A stretch of DNA of 14,819 nt from an uncultured Lysobacteraceae bacterium (GCA_946482585.1 CAMLSI010000074.1:1-14819), one strand, 5' to 3'; positions 1 through 7,557 are shown, counted from the stretch's first letter. The notes: a model not told the origin generated them from the letters alone. A program made the numbers and translations.

Positions 1-32
1 TCGTGCGCTCGCTGGCGCGAGCACACGCTACC
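1..32 (-). repeat. REP unit R1, cut by window edge
   Basis: GTAG-headed REP palindrome in reverse orientation, with its CTAC head at 28-31. The arms CGCTCGC and GCGAGCA pair around TGGC. Its tail is cut by the window edge; complete sister copies start with CCTCGATC. Confidence 0.75.
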
Positions 33-77
33 GGGGATGCGCGCTGCGTGGTTGTCGATCGACATGCTCCGACCGAT

Positions 78-108
78 ATAGCGTGTGGTCGCCGTCGGTG
101 GCCGCATG
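78..108 (+). repeat. Degenerate forward REP unit F2
   Basis: Forward copy of the same REP family, GCGTGTGGTCGCC followed by GGTGGCCGCATG. The head is ATAG rather than GTAG and the 3' arm has mismatches, so it is probably a decayed copy. With R1 and R3 it forms a reverse-forward-reverse cluster. Confidence 0.6.
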
Positions 109-134
109 AGCGGAGATGCGGGGTTACCTCACCA

Positions 135-172
135 CCTCGATCGTGCGCTCGCTTCCGCGAGCACACGCTACC
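135..172 (-). repeat. REP unit R3
   Basis: Full-length reverse REP. The head CTAC is at 168-171, and arms GTGCGCTCGC and GCGAGCACAC enclose a TTCC loop that is TGGC or TGGT in sister copies. A second CTACC at 182-186 follows without a palindrome and looks like a remnant. Confidence 0.75.
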
Positions 173-278
173 GAGAGCCTGCTACCGGGGGCACCCGCCG
201 CTATCTCGCGCCCGCTTCACACCCCGCACCGCCAAAGCGCAGTTCGAAGCGCCTTCCTATCAGCGCTTTCGACGTGAC

Positions 279-533
279 TCAAAGTTCGCAGCATTCCTGA
301 ATGTTTTGCACCGCCTGATAGCCCGCCTCTTCATTTTTCGCTTGCGCCGATTTTTGATTTATTTCATTCGAGAAATCTGCAAAACCTAATTGCGCTATCC
401 CTGAAGACGGAACATGATCGGCACGCCTCAGCACGTGCGTTCGCGTCGCGATCGTCTTCTCAGCGGCTTTCTCGTCGCTGCCAGCAGCCAGCCATTTCAG
501 CAACGTGGTTTTGCCGCGTTGTCCTTGCGTCAT
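279..533 (-). CDS. Doubtful small ORF, 84 aa, unknown
   Basis: An ATG at 531-533 opens an 84-codon reverse frame ending in TGA at 279-281. It diverges from the large gene at 552, with 18 bases between the two starts. The product would be soluble and helix-prone with a K/E/Q-rich second half, and has no signal peptide or recognisable domain. The second half uses A/T-ending codons far more than the rest of the window, suggesting either transferred or non-coding DNA. No Shine-Dalgarno sequence precedes the ATG, and the same frame stays open far upstream as antisense of the 552 gene, so the open frame is weak evidence. The stretch 300-400 is the most AT-rich in the window and is an equally good candidate for the promoter region of the operon starting at 552. 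I do not recognise the protein. Confidence 0.3.
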   Translation of the reverse strand: MTQGQRGKTTLLKWLAAGSDEKAAEKTIATRTHVLRRADHVPSSGIAQLGFADFSNEINQKSAQAKNEEAGYQAVQNIQECCEL

Positions 534-551
534 CGATGACCAGGAGTGCCC

Positions 552-3500
552 ATGTCCGCGACGTCCGAGCGCCATTTGCTGCATTTCGATCTCCGGGGCC
601 GCGAAGCCGCGTATACGTTTCACGTCGCGCAGCGCGAATACCCCATTGCGCGTCATACGCCGGAAACGCTGCTCAAGGCGCGCGGCAGCAACAGCTTTCT
701 GCATCACTTGCCCGATGCGGATCTCAGTCACTATGCCGACGTGCCGCTGCCCGCCGATGCGGTCGCGTTGATGTGGGTGACCGAGCCGGTGGTCATCGAC
801 GGCGTCAAGGCCGAGCGCATCGTCTCGATGGGCATCCACGTGCCGCGCGAGGCGCGGCTGCGGGATGTGCGGCGCAATCTGCATCTGCTGCAGGCGGAGG
901 AGCCGCATCCGAAGCTCGCGTATCGTCAGGCGGGCCAGAAGCTGCTGCGGGATCAGCGTGTTTCGCTGGAGGCCGCGCCCGATCAGATCGCCGCGGTGCA
1001 GGACCCCTATGAAATCGCGGTCGCGCTGCTGTTCAAGCATCCGGAGCTGATCAATCTCAACAAGGATGCGGCGACCGGCGGGCCGGTCACGGTCATCGAG
1101 GCCTGCATCCGCCGCGCGCTGTCGAAGTCGACGATTCTCATCGACCAGATCGCGGCGCATCTGGACGACTGGTCGTACCCCGTGCGCGCCATGGACGGCG
1201 ATCAGCCGGCTGTGGATGACGAGGGCGAGCCGGTGTTCGTGACCGAGCTGCACCCGGCCGTGGCGGCAGCCCTGCCCGCGGCCTTGTCGCGCGCGCTGGT
1301 GCTGGCCAAGCAGGCGGAGGAATTGCGCAATCAGGCGTGGTCGGTCGAGTACGGCAGCACGGTGGCGGACTATTCCGGCAGCGTGAAGCCGAAGCCGCAG
1401 GTCGCGGCGGAGCCGGAGTTGCTGCGCGCCGCGGGCGACGTGAATTGGCGCCTGAAGAATCTCACGCCGTCGGACGGTCTGCAGTTCGAGCCGGACGTGC
1501 GTTTCACGCCCGCCGCGCCGGGCAACAACTGGCGCGCCGATGGCGTGTGGTCGAGCGAAGACAATCTCGCCGTCGGCCCGTTCGACGACGCGGCGCAGAA
1601 GGCACTGGCCGCGCAGCGTCTGCATCTGGTGTTCGGCACCATCTCCGGGCCGCTGGTTCCGGTTGCCGGTAAAACAGGCCTGTATTCCGTGTCACTGGCT
1701 GCACAAGGTTCGTCGCGCCGCGCGCAGGGCGAGTGCCGCCTGAATGCCGATGGCAGCGCGCTGCAGTATCTGGTCAGCACGACGGATGGCCCCGTCGAGG
1801 GCGCGTACTTCGCGATCGGCACGCCCAGCGCACTGAAGAAGGTGCACGCGGTGCTGGTGCGCGACGGCGGCAGCAACGGCAACCTGATGGTGGTGGTGAA
1901 GAACCACTGGCTGCGGCATCTGTCGGCCTATGTCGAATTTCTCGATGCGACGGGACGGCCGAAGGCACCGCCGAACTGGACCTCGCGTTTTCCGATTCCC
2001 GGCACCAGCTTCGACGACCACGCGACCCTGCGCTACGTCGACATGGTCGGGCCGGTCGAGACCATGATGGGCATTCCGCTGCCGGCGGATTCGTCCCATC
2101 TCAGTGTGCCGGTGCCCATGGATGCGGCGATGGTGCGCTTCGTCTGGGGCGGTCTCGGCCAGGGGCGCAACCATCCGGTCGCCTGCCCGCCGGGCGCCAT
2201 CATGACCGTGGTGGTGGAGATGGCGATGCCGGTCGTGATGCTGGTGGCGGGCGCCGGCCTCACCGCCTCGGGCGGCCTGCTCAAACTCCTGCGCGAAAAG
2301 CCGATCCTCGGCGCCCTGCTCGCGGCGTTCACCAGCTTCTACATCGCCGACAACCCGGCCAAGGCGGTCGCGACGATCGGCAAGAAGCTGATCCCGGTGA
2401 TCGCCAAGGCGGGCCTGGGCAAGCTGTCGGAATACATCGCTTCGAAAATCCTCGAAGGCGGCGCGAAGAAGGCCATTCCCTTCATCAATGTCGCGCTGTT
2501 CCTTGCCGATACCGCGGCCACGGTCGCGCAACTCGCGCAGACCAACAACGCGATCCGCCAGTCGCCGCGCGCGCACCGCACGGACATCACGCGCAGCATC
2601 GATCTGCGCATCACCATCACGTCCAGCAAGGTCTACAAGAAATTCCCCGATCACCACCATCATCTGGGCGTGGTCGTCACCTACGACTCGGGCGCGACCT
2701 TGCCCAAGCTCGTCAAGGCGCTGCCCAAGGAAACGATCAGCGAAGACATCGTGGTCGAATTCAAGGATGTGCCGGCCGCCGGCAACCTGCGCGTGCTGGT
2801 GTTCTTCTATGCCGAGAACGACTGGCAGTCGGGCCAGGGCGCCAGCGAGTGGATGAAGGCCGAAGGCAACTCGGGCGGCGCGCGCCTGGTCGTTCCGCCG
2901 ATCGAGATCGCGGTGAACGAAGTGCCGCTGGGACGCTGGTCGGTGTACGAGCATCTGCAGAAGATCGTGCTGCGCGACAACCGGCACGTGTGGCAGGCCG
3001 GCCCGGCGCCGAAGGCGACCAAGACCACGTCGTGGCCCATCCGCGGCAAGATCGAAAAGCGTCACGCGATCACCATGGCGCAGTACTCGCAGTTCGTCGG
3101 CTATGCCTGGCAGGCCACCGATCTGGATCTGCCGCCGGACGATCCGCGCAAGCCGCCCACGAGCGCGAGCCTGTTCACGCTGCAGAATCTCTCGGTGCTG
3201 CAGCACCCGGAGGATCGCTACGCGACGCCGGCCATCGGCACCACGGCCAGCGGCGGCATCGCGTATGACCTGGTCTCGCCCGACGACGGCAGCGGCCGCA
3301 ATTTCCTGCTCGATCCCACGCGCGGCATCTACGACGAAGACACCAATCCCGCGGGCGGCCATCACCTGCGCCGCGTGATGCTGAATCACACGCGTGCGCC
3401 GCAGTTCAATCTGGGCACCGGCGACAGCTTCGGGCGCTTTCCCGATGCGGTCGACGGCATGGTGGTGCACCCGAACGGTTACGTGTTCGCCATCCGCCGC

Positions 3501-4067
3501 GGCCGCCACAAGCTCTATCGCGTCGAGCTGCCGGAGAAGGGCGTGGACGATGTCGATGCGCCGATGGCGACGCTGTATTCCGGCGAGGGCAAGCGCGCGG
3601 GCCTGATGCTGTCGCCGCTGGCCATCGCGCTCGCGCTGGACGGCCGCGTGCTGGTGCTCGAGGAAGGCAACAGCCGCATCCAGTGCTTCGACGTGAACGG
3701 CAATCCGGTGGCGTATTTCAAGGATGCGGCCGCGCAGAAACCCACGCCGTTCCTGGAACTGCGCAAGGATCCCGATTTCTCGCTGCTCGACATGGCGGTC
3801 GAGGCCAAGGGCCATCTCTTCCTTCTCGGCCACACCGGTGCCGGCAAGCTGCCGAGCGACTACCGCCTCGATCTGTACGACCCTTCCGGCGCGTTTCTCA
3901 CGTCCACGCCGAACTTCACCGCGGCGCGCATCACCGTGGATCTGCTGCGCAACATCTTCGCGATGAACTACGAGGTGCTCGACCACGCCTCGCGGCGGCC
4001 GGAACCCGGCATCAGTCAATGGCGGCCGCCCGCGCCGCCGAAACGGCAGAGCGAATCGGGCGAATAA
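552..4067 (+). CDS. Large NHL-tailed protein with hydrophobic core, 1171 aa
   Basis: I do not recognise this protein as a whole. The ATG at 552 is chosen because AGGAG lies at 542-546, five bases upstream; the in-frame GTG at 546 overlaps that site. There is no signal peptide. From residue 1 to about 540 it looks like a mixed soluble region with many beta-prone stretches. Residues 549-573, 585-600 and 644-663 are hydrophobic or amphipathic, alanine/valine/glycine-rich segments that could insert in a membrane. Residues about 680-790 look like a beta-sandwich-type stretch. Residues about 962-1140 carry NHL-like propeller repeats; the clearest is at 1020-1051 and includes GNSRIQCFD. Such propellers usually bind proteins or ligands. 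The C-terminus is proline-rich. It is the first gene of a two-gene operon with a pentapeptide-repeat protein 30 bases downstream. A pore-forming or secreted toxin-like role is a guess from the hydrophobic core; no catalytic motif or secretion-system marker is visible. Confidence 0.85.
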   Translation: MSATSERHLLHFDLRGREAAYTFHVAQREYPIARHTPETLLKARGSNSFLHHLPDADLSHYADVPLPADAVALMWVTEPVVIDGVKAERIVSMGIHVPREARLRDVRRNLHLLQAEEPHPKLAYRQAGQKLLRDQRVSLEAAPDQIAAVQDPYEIAVALLFKHPELINLNKDAATGGPVTVIEACIRRALSKSTILIDQIAAHLDDWSYPVRAMDGDQPAVDDEGEPVFVTELHPAVAAALPAALSRALVLAKQAEELRNQAWSVEYGSTVADYSGSVKPKPQVAAEPELLRAAGDVNWRLKNLTPSDGLQFEPDVRFTPAAPGNNWRADGVWSSEDNLAVGPFDDAAQKALAAQRLHLVFGTISGPLVPVAGKTGLYSVSLAAQGSSRRAQGECRLNADGSALQYLVSTTDGPVEGAYFAIGTPSALKKVHAVLVRDGGSNGNLMVVVKNHWLRHLSAYVEFLDATGRPKAPPNWTSRFPIPGTSFDDHATLRYVDMVGPVETMMGIPLPADSSHLSVPVPMDAAMVRFVWGGLGQGRNHPVACPPGAIMTVVVEMAMPVVMLVAGAGLTASGGLLKLLREKPILGALLAAFTSFYIADNPAKAVATIGKKLIPVIAKAGLGKLSEYIASKILEGGAKKAIPFINVALFLADTAATVAQLAQTNNAIRQSPRAHRTDITRSIDLRITITSSKVYKKFPDHHHHLGVVVTYDSGATLPKLVKALPKETISEDIVVEFKDVPAAGNLRVLVFFYAENDWQSGQGASEWMKAEGNSGGARLVVPPIEIAVNEVPLGRWSVYEHLQKIVLRDNRHVWQAGPAPKATKTTSWPIRGKIEKRHAITMAQYSQFVGYAWQATDLDLPPDDPRKPPTSASLFTLQNLSVLQHPEDRYATPAIGTTASGGIAYDLVSPDDGSGRNFLLDPTRGIYDEDTNPAGGHHLRRVMLNHTRAPQFNLGTGDSFGRFPDAVDGMVVHPNGYVFAIRRGRHKLYRVELPEKGVDDVDAPMATLYSGEGKRAGLMLSPLAIALALDGRVLVLEEGNSRIQCFDVNGNPVAYFKDAAAQKPTPFLELRKDPDFSLLDMAVEAKGHLFLLGHTGAGKLPSDYRLDLYDPSGAFLTSTPNFTAARITVDLLRNIFAMNYEVLDHASRRPEPGISQWRPPAPPKRQSESGE

Positions 4068-4084
4068 CGTGAAACAAGCCAACC

Positions 4085-4090
4085 AGGGGA
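4085..4090 (+). promoter_or_regulatory. Strong ribosome binding site for the second operon gene
   Basis: AGGGGA seven bases before the ATG at 4098, inside the 30-base gap after the upstream stop codon. It fixes the start of the pentapeptide-repeat gene and supports joint transcription with independent initiation of translation. Confidence 0.7.
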
Positions 4091-4097
4091 AGCGCGC

Positions 4098-5849
4098 ATG
4101 AAACGATTCGCCGGCAAGTATTCGTTGGTCATCGACGGCCGCAAGCTCGTGCTCTGGGAGCGGCGCGTGGGTCTGATCAGCAAGGACCGCACCGACATCC
4201 TCGATCTCACCGGCAGGCGCGTGCCGCTGCCGCCGGAAGCCTGCATGTTCTTCGCCATCGACCGCGGCGACGGCACCTTCGTCCTGCAGGCCTGCAACGG
4301 CGAGGCGCTGGCGACCAACCACTACATGGCGATGGTCGAAGTCACCACCGACCCGGGCCGCTTTCAGCCTGCCGTTCTGCCGATCGGCATCATGCGCTTC
4401 GATCTCCCCCTGCTGCGCAAGACGCGTGCGAGCGGCAAGGCGCAGTTGCGGTTCTACCTGGAGACGGAAGCCAGCGCGAAATGGCGTTTTCTCGAAGCGT
4501 CTTCGGTGCGCCTGCGCGAAGTCGACGAGATCACCGGCGCGCGCTACGTCACCAATCTCAACGCTACGCTGCGCGAAGGCCCGATGTGGACGCTCATGCA
4601 GCTCGGCGACGGCATCGACGAGATCAAGACGTCGAAGAAGGTGACGCATTTCGACTTCTCCGCGGCCGGCGAGGCGATCGTGGATCTGTCGGACGAAGAT
4701 CTGACCGGCGTGGATTTCGGCCGTTCGGATTTCAGCGGCGCGCTGCTCACGGGCACGGTAATGAAGAACGCCTCGTTCAAAGCGGCGATGTTCCGCAAGA
4801 CGCTGCTCGACGGCGCGACGTTCGAGGGCGCCACGCTGGAGCGCACGCGCTTCATCGAGGCCTCGATGCTCGACACGACACTGAAGGGCGTCACGGGCGG
4901 AGGCTGCGATTTTTCGTATTGCGACCTGCGCACGATCAAGCACGGCGGTGTTCCGCTGGCGCTCACCTCGACCGCCGACGCGCCGCTGCGCTTTTCCTAC
5001 GCCACGCTCAACTACGCGCTGGTCGGCCCGAACTGGCGGCACATGCATTTCGACTGGGCGACCATGGAGAACGTGCCCAACGACGTGGCCATCGATGCAC
5101 GCAACGCCAACCTCACGGGCATCGCCCTGGCCGGCGTCACGTTCGGCACGAGTTCGAAATTCGACGAGGCGATCCTGCGCGGCGCGAGCTTCGTCAACGC
5201 CACGCTGCCGCTGGCCTCGTTCCGCGGCGCGCACCTGGATGCCGTCATCGAGCCCGATTTCGCACCGACCGATTTCGGCGGCGCGCGTTTGCAGGGCAGC
5301 GATTTCACGGATGCCCGCTGCAGCCACACGAATTTCTCCGGCGCGCGCATGGACGAAACCCAGTTCAACGGCGCCACGCTCGTCGGCACCAACTTCGCCA
5401 ATGCCTATCTGCGCGGCGCGGCCTTCGGCGCGGTCGAGCAGAAGAAGATGAGCGGCGCCAAGTTCGACCACGCCTTCCTCGTCGACGCGAATTTCGTCGG
5501 CGCGGATCTGTCGACCTACGACGGCGTCGCGGTGAACCTCACTCAGGCGTTCCTGCATGGCGCCGACTTCAGCAACGCGAAACTCGCGGGCACCTTCATG
5601 GGCGCCGCCGGCGTCGCGTTCGAGAGCGGCACGCTGACGGTGCATCTGGGCGGCCGGACCTTCCCGGTGGATTACGACCCCACGATCATCGACGTGGGCA
5701 CGACCACGGAAGGCACGACCTGCCCGTACGGCAAGAAAGGCCCGTGCACGCGCGCGACCCTGCACACGCGCGACCCGTTCCCGACGACATGGTCGTCCAC
5801 GGTGCGCAGCACTATGCGGGCCGCCTGGCAGAGCGGCGAGGACGAATAG
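4098..5849 (+). CDS. Pentapeptide-repeat protein, 583 aa
   Basis: A cytosolic-looking protein with no signal peptide or membrane segment. Residues 1-140 are a beta-rich N-terminal domain, possibly trefoil-like (inference from GDGTFVLQACNG). Residues about 195-280 and 298-505 are pentapeptide repeats of the A(D/N)LXX/DFXX kind, for example GADFSNAKLAG and GARLQGSDF. These should fold as a right-handed quadrilateral beta-helix. A break at about 280-297 separates the two blocks. After the helix a roughly 75-residue tail contains CPYGKKGPC (Cys542 and Cys550), a possible metal site or disulfide. Pentapeptide proteins include the DNA mimics Qnr and MfpA, but these are near 200 residues and almost all repeat; this one is much larger with extra domains, so that role is not supported. 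Coupling to the 1171-residue upstream gene suggests the two products act together. Start set by AGGGGA at 4085-4090. Confidence 0.9.
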   Translation: MKRFAGKYSLVIDGRKLVLWERRVGLISKDRTDILDLTGRRVPLPPEACMFFAIDRGDGTFVLQACNGEALATNHYMAMVEVTTDPGRFQPAVLPIGIMRFDLPLLRKTRASGKAQLRFYLETEASAKWRFLEASSVRLREVDEITGARYVTNLNATLREGPMWTLMQLGDGIDEIKTSKKVTHFDFSAAGEAIVDLSDEDLTGVDFGRSDFSGALLTGTVMKNASFKAAMFRKTLLDGATFEGATLERTRFIEASMLDTTLKGVTGGGCDFSYCDLRTIKHGGVPLALTSTADAPLRFSYATLNYALVGPNWRHMHFDWATMENVPNDVAIDARNANLTGIALAGVTFGTSSKFDEAILRGASFVNATLPLASFRGAHLDAVIEPDFAPTDFGGARLQGSDFTDARCSHTNFSGARMDETQFNGATLVGTNFANAYLRGAAFGAVEQKKMSGAKFDHAFLVDANFVGADLSTYDGVAVNLTQAFLHGADFSNAKLAGTFMGAAGVAFESGTLTVHLGGRTFPVDYDPTIIDVGTTTEGTTCPYGKKGPCTRATLHTRDPFPTTWSSTVRSTMRAAWQSGEDE

Positions 5850-5877
5850 CTACCGCAAGCCCAGGGGGGCCGGCTCA

Positions 5878-5905
5878 CGTACGGCGCCGGTCGCGGCGCC
5901 GTACG
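5878..5905 (+). terminator. Hairpin terminator after the operon
   Basis: CGTACGGCGCCG at 5878-5889 pairs perfectly with CGGCGCCGTACG at 5894-5905 around a GTCG loop: 12 base pairs with a tetraloop. It lies 28 bases after the stop of the pentapeptide gene and 64 bases beyond the stop of the convergent reverse gene, so it could serve both strands. There is no T-run on either side, so it is not a textbook intrinsic terminator. Confidence 0.6.
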
Positions 5906-5969
5906 CGCGTCGAGCGGCAGGCTGGGCGACCCCGTGCAGGAGTCTCTCGGTTTCGCGACGCCGTTTCCG

Positions 5970-6359
5970 TCATTGCTTCAGTGACGACACATCCACCACG
6001 TGGAATTGCTCGGGCGCCGCGGGGTCGATGCGTACGGGAAGTTCGCCGATGTCTTTGAGATTCGCACGCACCGAATCGAACACATAGTTGTCGCGCCAGA
6101 CCAGGTCGGATTCGAGCGCGTGTTCTTCGCCGGTATCGGGATGACGCCAGACGAGAACCAGCACCCAGCCGCGCTGGTTGTTCACGCGGACACCGCTGCG
6201 TCGCGCATCCACGACCCGCGCATGGCTGTCGATGCCGTGCGTTCGCAGATGCGCGACGATGCGCGCGTACCGGCGATTCGCGATGACGACCAGCGTGGCG
6301 ATGAACAGCACCACGGCGGCGATCGCGCCGGAGACGATCCACGGAAGCGCGTCCTGCAT
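5970..6359 (-). CDS. Small membrane protein, DUF3592-like, 129 aa
   Basis: The ATG is at 6357-6359 and the TGA at 5970-5972. Residues about 6-28 form one N-terminal transmembrane helix, followed by basic residues, so the rest should lie in the cytoplasm. The soluble part begins with a segment containing HARVVDARRSG and ends with LPVRIDPAAPEQFHVVD. This pattern (variable loop, V-W core, then a glycine/valine strand and a DP-x-P motif) resembles DUF3592 proteins, a family without a known function. It is divergent from the arginase-like gene with 132 bases between starts, and convergent with the operon upstream. The Shine-Dalgarno site is weak. The protein looks real, but the family call is from pattern memory. 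Confidence 0.75.
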   Translation of the reverse strand: MQDALPWIVSGAIAAVVLFIATLVVIANRRYARIVAHLRTHGIDSHARVVDARRSGVRVNNQRGWVLVLVWRHPDTGEEHALESDLVWRDNYVFDSVRANLKDIGELPVRIDPAAPEQFHVVDVSSLKQ

Positions 6360-6491
6360 GGCAGTGGTCCGGTTGCTGCGTGCAGTCGGAGTGTAGGTCC
6401 GATCGGCGACGGTGATACGCGATCGCTACGGAACGCACACGGGAAGTGTGGCATCCTCGAAAAGTCACGATGGGAACGGAGCGCGAAACGG

Positions 6492-7298
6492 ATGCCATCG
6501 TCGCAAATAGCGTTCGACCTCGGCCTCGCCTATTCGCAATGGCAAGGATCGGGCCGGCACGAGAATCTCCCGCGCGGTGCCGCAGCCGCCGCTGCGGTAT
6601 GCGCACGGTACGCGCCGCTGGTCCAGGTGCCGTCGGGCGGCGACGCCGCGAACATGGCTCACGGTGTTCGGCGCTGGGAAGCGATCTTCACGCAGTTCCG
6701 CAGCGCCCAGTCGATTCTCGCGCGCTCCGGTGCGCGGCGCGTGCTGACGGCCGGCGGCGATTGCGCCGTGGATGTCGCGGTGATCGACTATCTCAACGGC
6801 GTGCATCCGGGCTTGCGCGTGATCTGGGTCGATGCGCATCTCGACGCCAACACCCCCGCGACGACGCCCAGCGGCAATTTCCACGGCATGCCGGTGAGTG
6901 CGATCCTCGGACGCGCGCCTGAGCCCATGCGGCCTTTCCTGGGCGCACCGGTCGATCCGTCCCGCTTCCGCTATGTCGGCGCGCGGATCGGCGACGACGG
7001 CGACTGGGCGCTGCAGCGCGAACTGGATCTGAAGTTTTTCGATCCGGACGCGCCGATCGGCGGGCCAGTGCATATCCATTTCGATCTGGATGTGCTCGAT
7101 CCGCGCGAGTTTTCGCATGTCGCCTATCCCGACGGCACCCTCGCCGTCGACGACGCGGTCGCCTTGCTCGCGCGCATCGCGCGCGACGCGGACATCGTCG
7201 GTCTCACGATCACGGAATTCGCGCCGGCCGATGACGACGAGGCACGCAAAGGCAGCGCGGTGATTACGAGGCTCTGCGACGCGGCGATCCGGCGCTGA
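6492..7298 (+). CDS. Arginase/ureohydrolase-family protein, 268 aa
   Basis: Members of this family hydrolyse guanidino or related C-N bonds (arginine, agmatine, formiminoglutamate) using a two-manganese centre. The family motifs are in order: GGDC at 88-91, DAHLD at 114-118, FDLDVLDP at 197-204 and the late glutamate in TEFAP at 242. Metal ligands Asp114, His116, Asp118, Asp198 and Asp200 are present. The usual histidine of GGDH is Cys91, a variation seen in some uncharacterised arginase-family proteins, so the substrate cannot be assigned. The protein is slightly shorter than typical arginases (about 300). Start: ATG at 6492 with GGAG at 6478-6481; the open frame runs upstream to 6000, but that part is antisense to the reverse gene. 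It stands alone, and a REP hairpin begins 10 bases after the stop and may end transcription. Confidence 0.9.
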   Translation: MPSSQIAFDLGLAYSQWQGSGRHENLPRGAAAAAAVCARYAPLVQVPSGGDAANMAHGVRRWEAIFTQFRSAQSILARSGARRVLTAGGDCAVDVAVIDYLNGVHPGLRVIWVDAHLDANTPATTPSGNFHGMPVSAILGRAPEPMRPFLGAPVDPSRFRYVGARIGDDGDWALQRELDLKFFDPDAPIGGPVHIHFDLDVLDPREFSHVAYPDGTLAVDDAVALLARIARDADIVGLTITEFAPADDDEARKGSAVITRLCDAAIRR

Positions 7299-7308
7299 GA
7301 AGAAAAAC

Positions 7309-7331
7309 TCGCCGACGGCGACCGCACGATG
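7309..7331 (+). repeat. Truncated forward REP unit F4
   Basis: Only TCGCCGACGGCGACCGCACG and the following bases remain; the GTAGCGTGTGG head is missing and replaced by an A-rich stretch just after the arginase-like stop codon. The core GTCG-type hairpin arms are still intact. Confidence 0.7.
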
Positions 7332-7347
7332 GGCCGGGATGTCTGGA

Positions 7348-7385
7348 CCTCGATCGTGCGCTCGCTGGTGCGAGCACACGCTACC
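7348..7385 (-). repeat. REP unit R5
   Basis: Full-length reverse REP with a TGGT loop and its CTAC head at 7381-7384. It forms a tail-to-tail pair with F4. The pair 7311-7390 recurs at 7521-7600 with four mismatches in 80 bases. Confidence 0.85.
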
Positions 7386-7503
7386 GGGTGTGTCCGACCG
7401 GGAACGCGCGCGGCGCGCGTACGTCCTCGATCGTACGCTCGCTGGTGCGAGCACACGCTACCGGGTGTGTCCGACCGGGAACGCGCGCGGCGCGGCGTAC
7501 GTC
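7349..7503. repeat. Tandem duplication of 77/78 bases
   Basis: The block 7349-7425 (a reverse REP plus a spacer containing TGTGTCCGACCGGGAACGCG) is repeated at 7426-7503 with a few differences. In the first copy the spacer holds a small perfect hairpin, ACGCGCG at 7404-7410 with CGCGCGT at 7414-7420. It is broken by an extra base in the second copy. Confidence 0.85.
7425..7462 (-). repeat. REP unit R6
   Basis: Reverse REP, almost identical to R5 (GTAC for GTGC in the first arm), with its CTAC head at 7458-7461. It is the second copy within a tandem duplication of R5 plus its GC-rich spacer. Confidence 0.85.
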
Positions 7504-7507
7504 GTCG

Positions 7508-7542
7508 GTAGCGTGTGGTCGCCATCGGCGACCGCACGATGG
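7508..7542 (+). repeat. REP unit F7, best forward copy
   Basis: GTAG head at 7508-7511, then GTGTGGTCGC pairing with GCGACCGCAC apart from one G-T wobble. It matches the RAYT-linked REP plan of a GTAG tetranucleotide 5' of an imperfect palindrome. Tail-to-tail with R8. Confidence 0.9.
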
Positions 7543-7557
7543 GCCGGGGTGTCTGGA

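Noticed and set aside
3..389. Forward 128-codon frame across the first REP cluster
   Set aside because: It is composed mostly of REP sequence and AT-rich leader, with no domain; best explained as a chance frame.
513..533. Walker A-like QGQRGKTTLL at the start of the small reverse ORF
   Set aside because: The glycine spacing of GxxxxGK[ST] is not met, no Walker B follows, and the ORF itself is doubtful.
534..1625. Upstream extension of the small reverse ORF to 1625
   Set aside because: It is fully antisense to the 552 gene and shows shadow-like arginine-rich composition.
2649..2664. His-rich DHHHH stretch in the large protein as a metal site
   Set aside because: An isolated run without a surrounding ligand pattern; it could be an ordinary loop.
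1692..5765. A 1357-codon reverse-strand open frame spanning both operon genes
   Set aside because: Its product is Arg/Ala/Val/Gly-rich without domain patterns, while the forward genes have Shine-Dalgarno sites, repeats and motifs. It is an antisense effect of high GC content at third codon positions.
7349..7503. Repeat-spacer pattern that could suggest a CRISPR array
   Set aside because: Only two units, the spacers are repeated rather than unique, the repeats are GTAG-headed REPs, and there are no cas genes.
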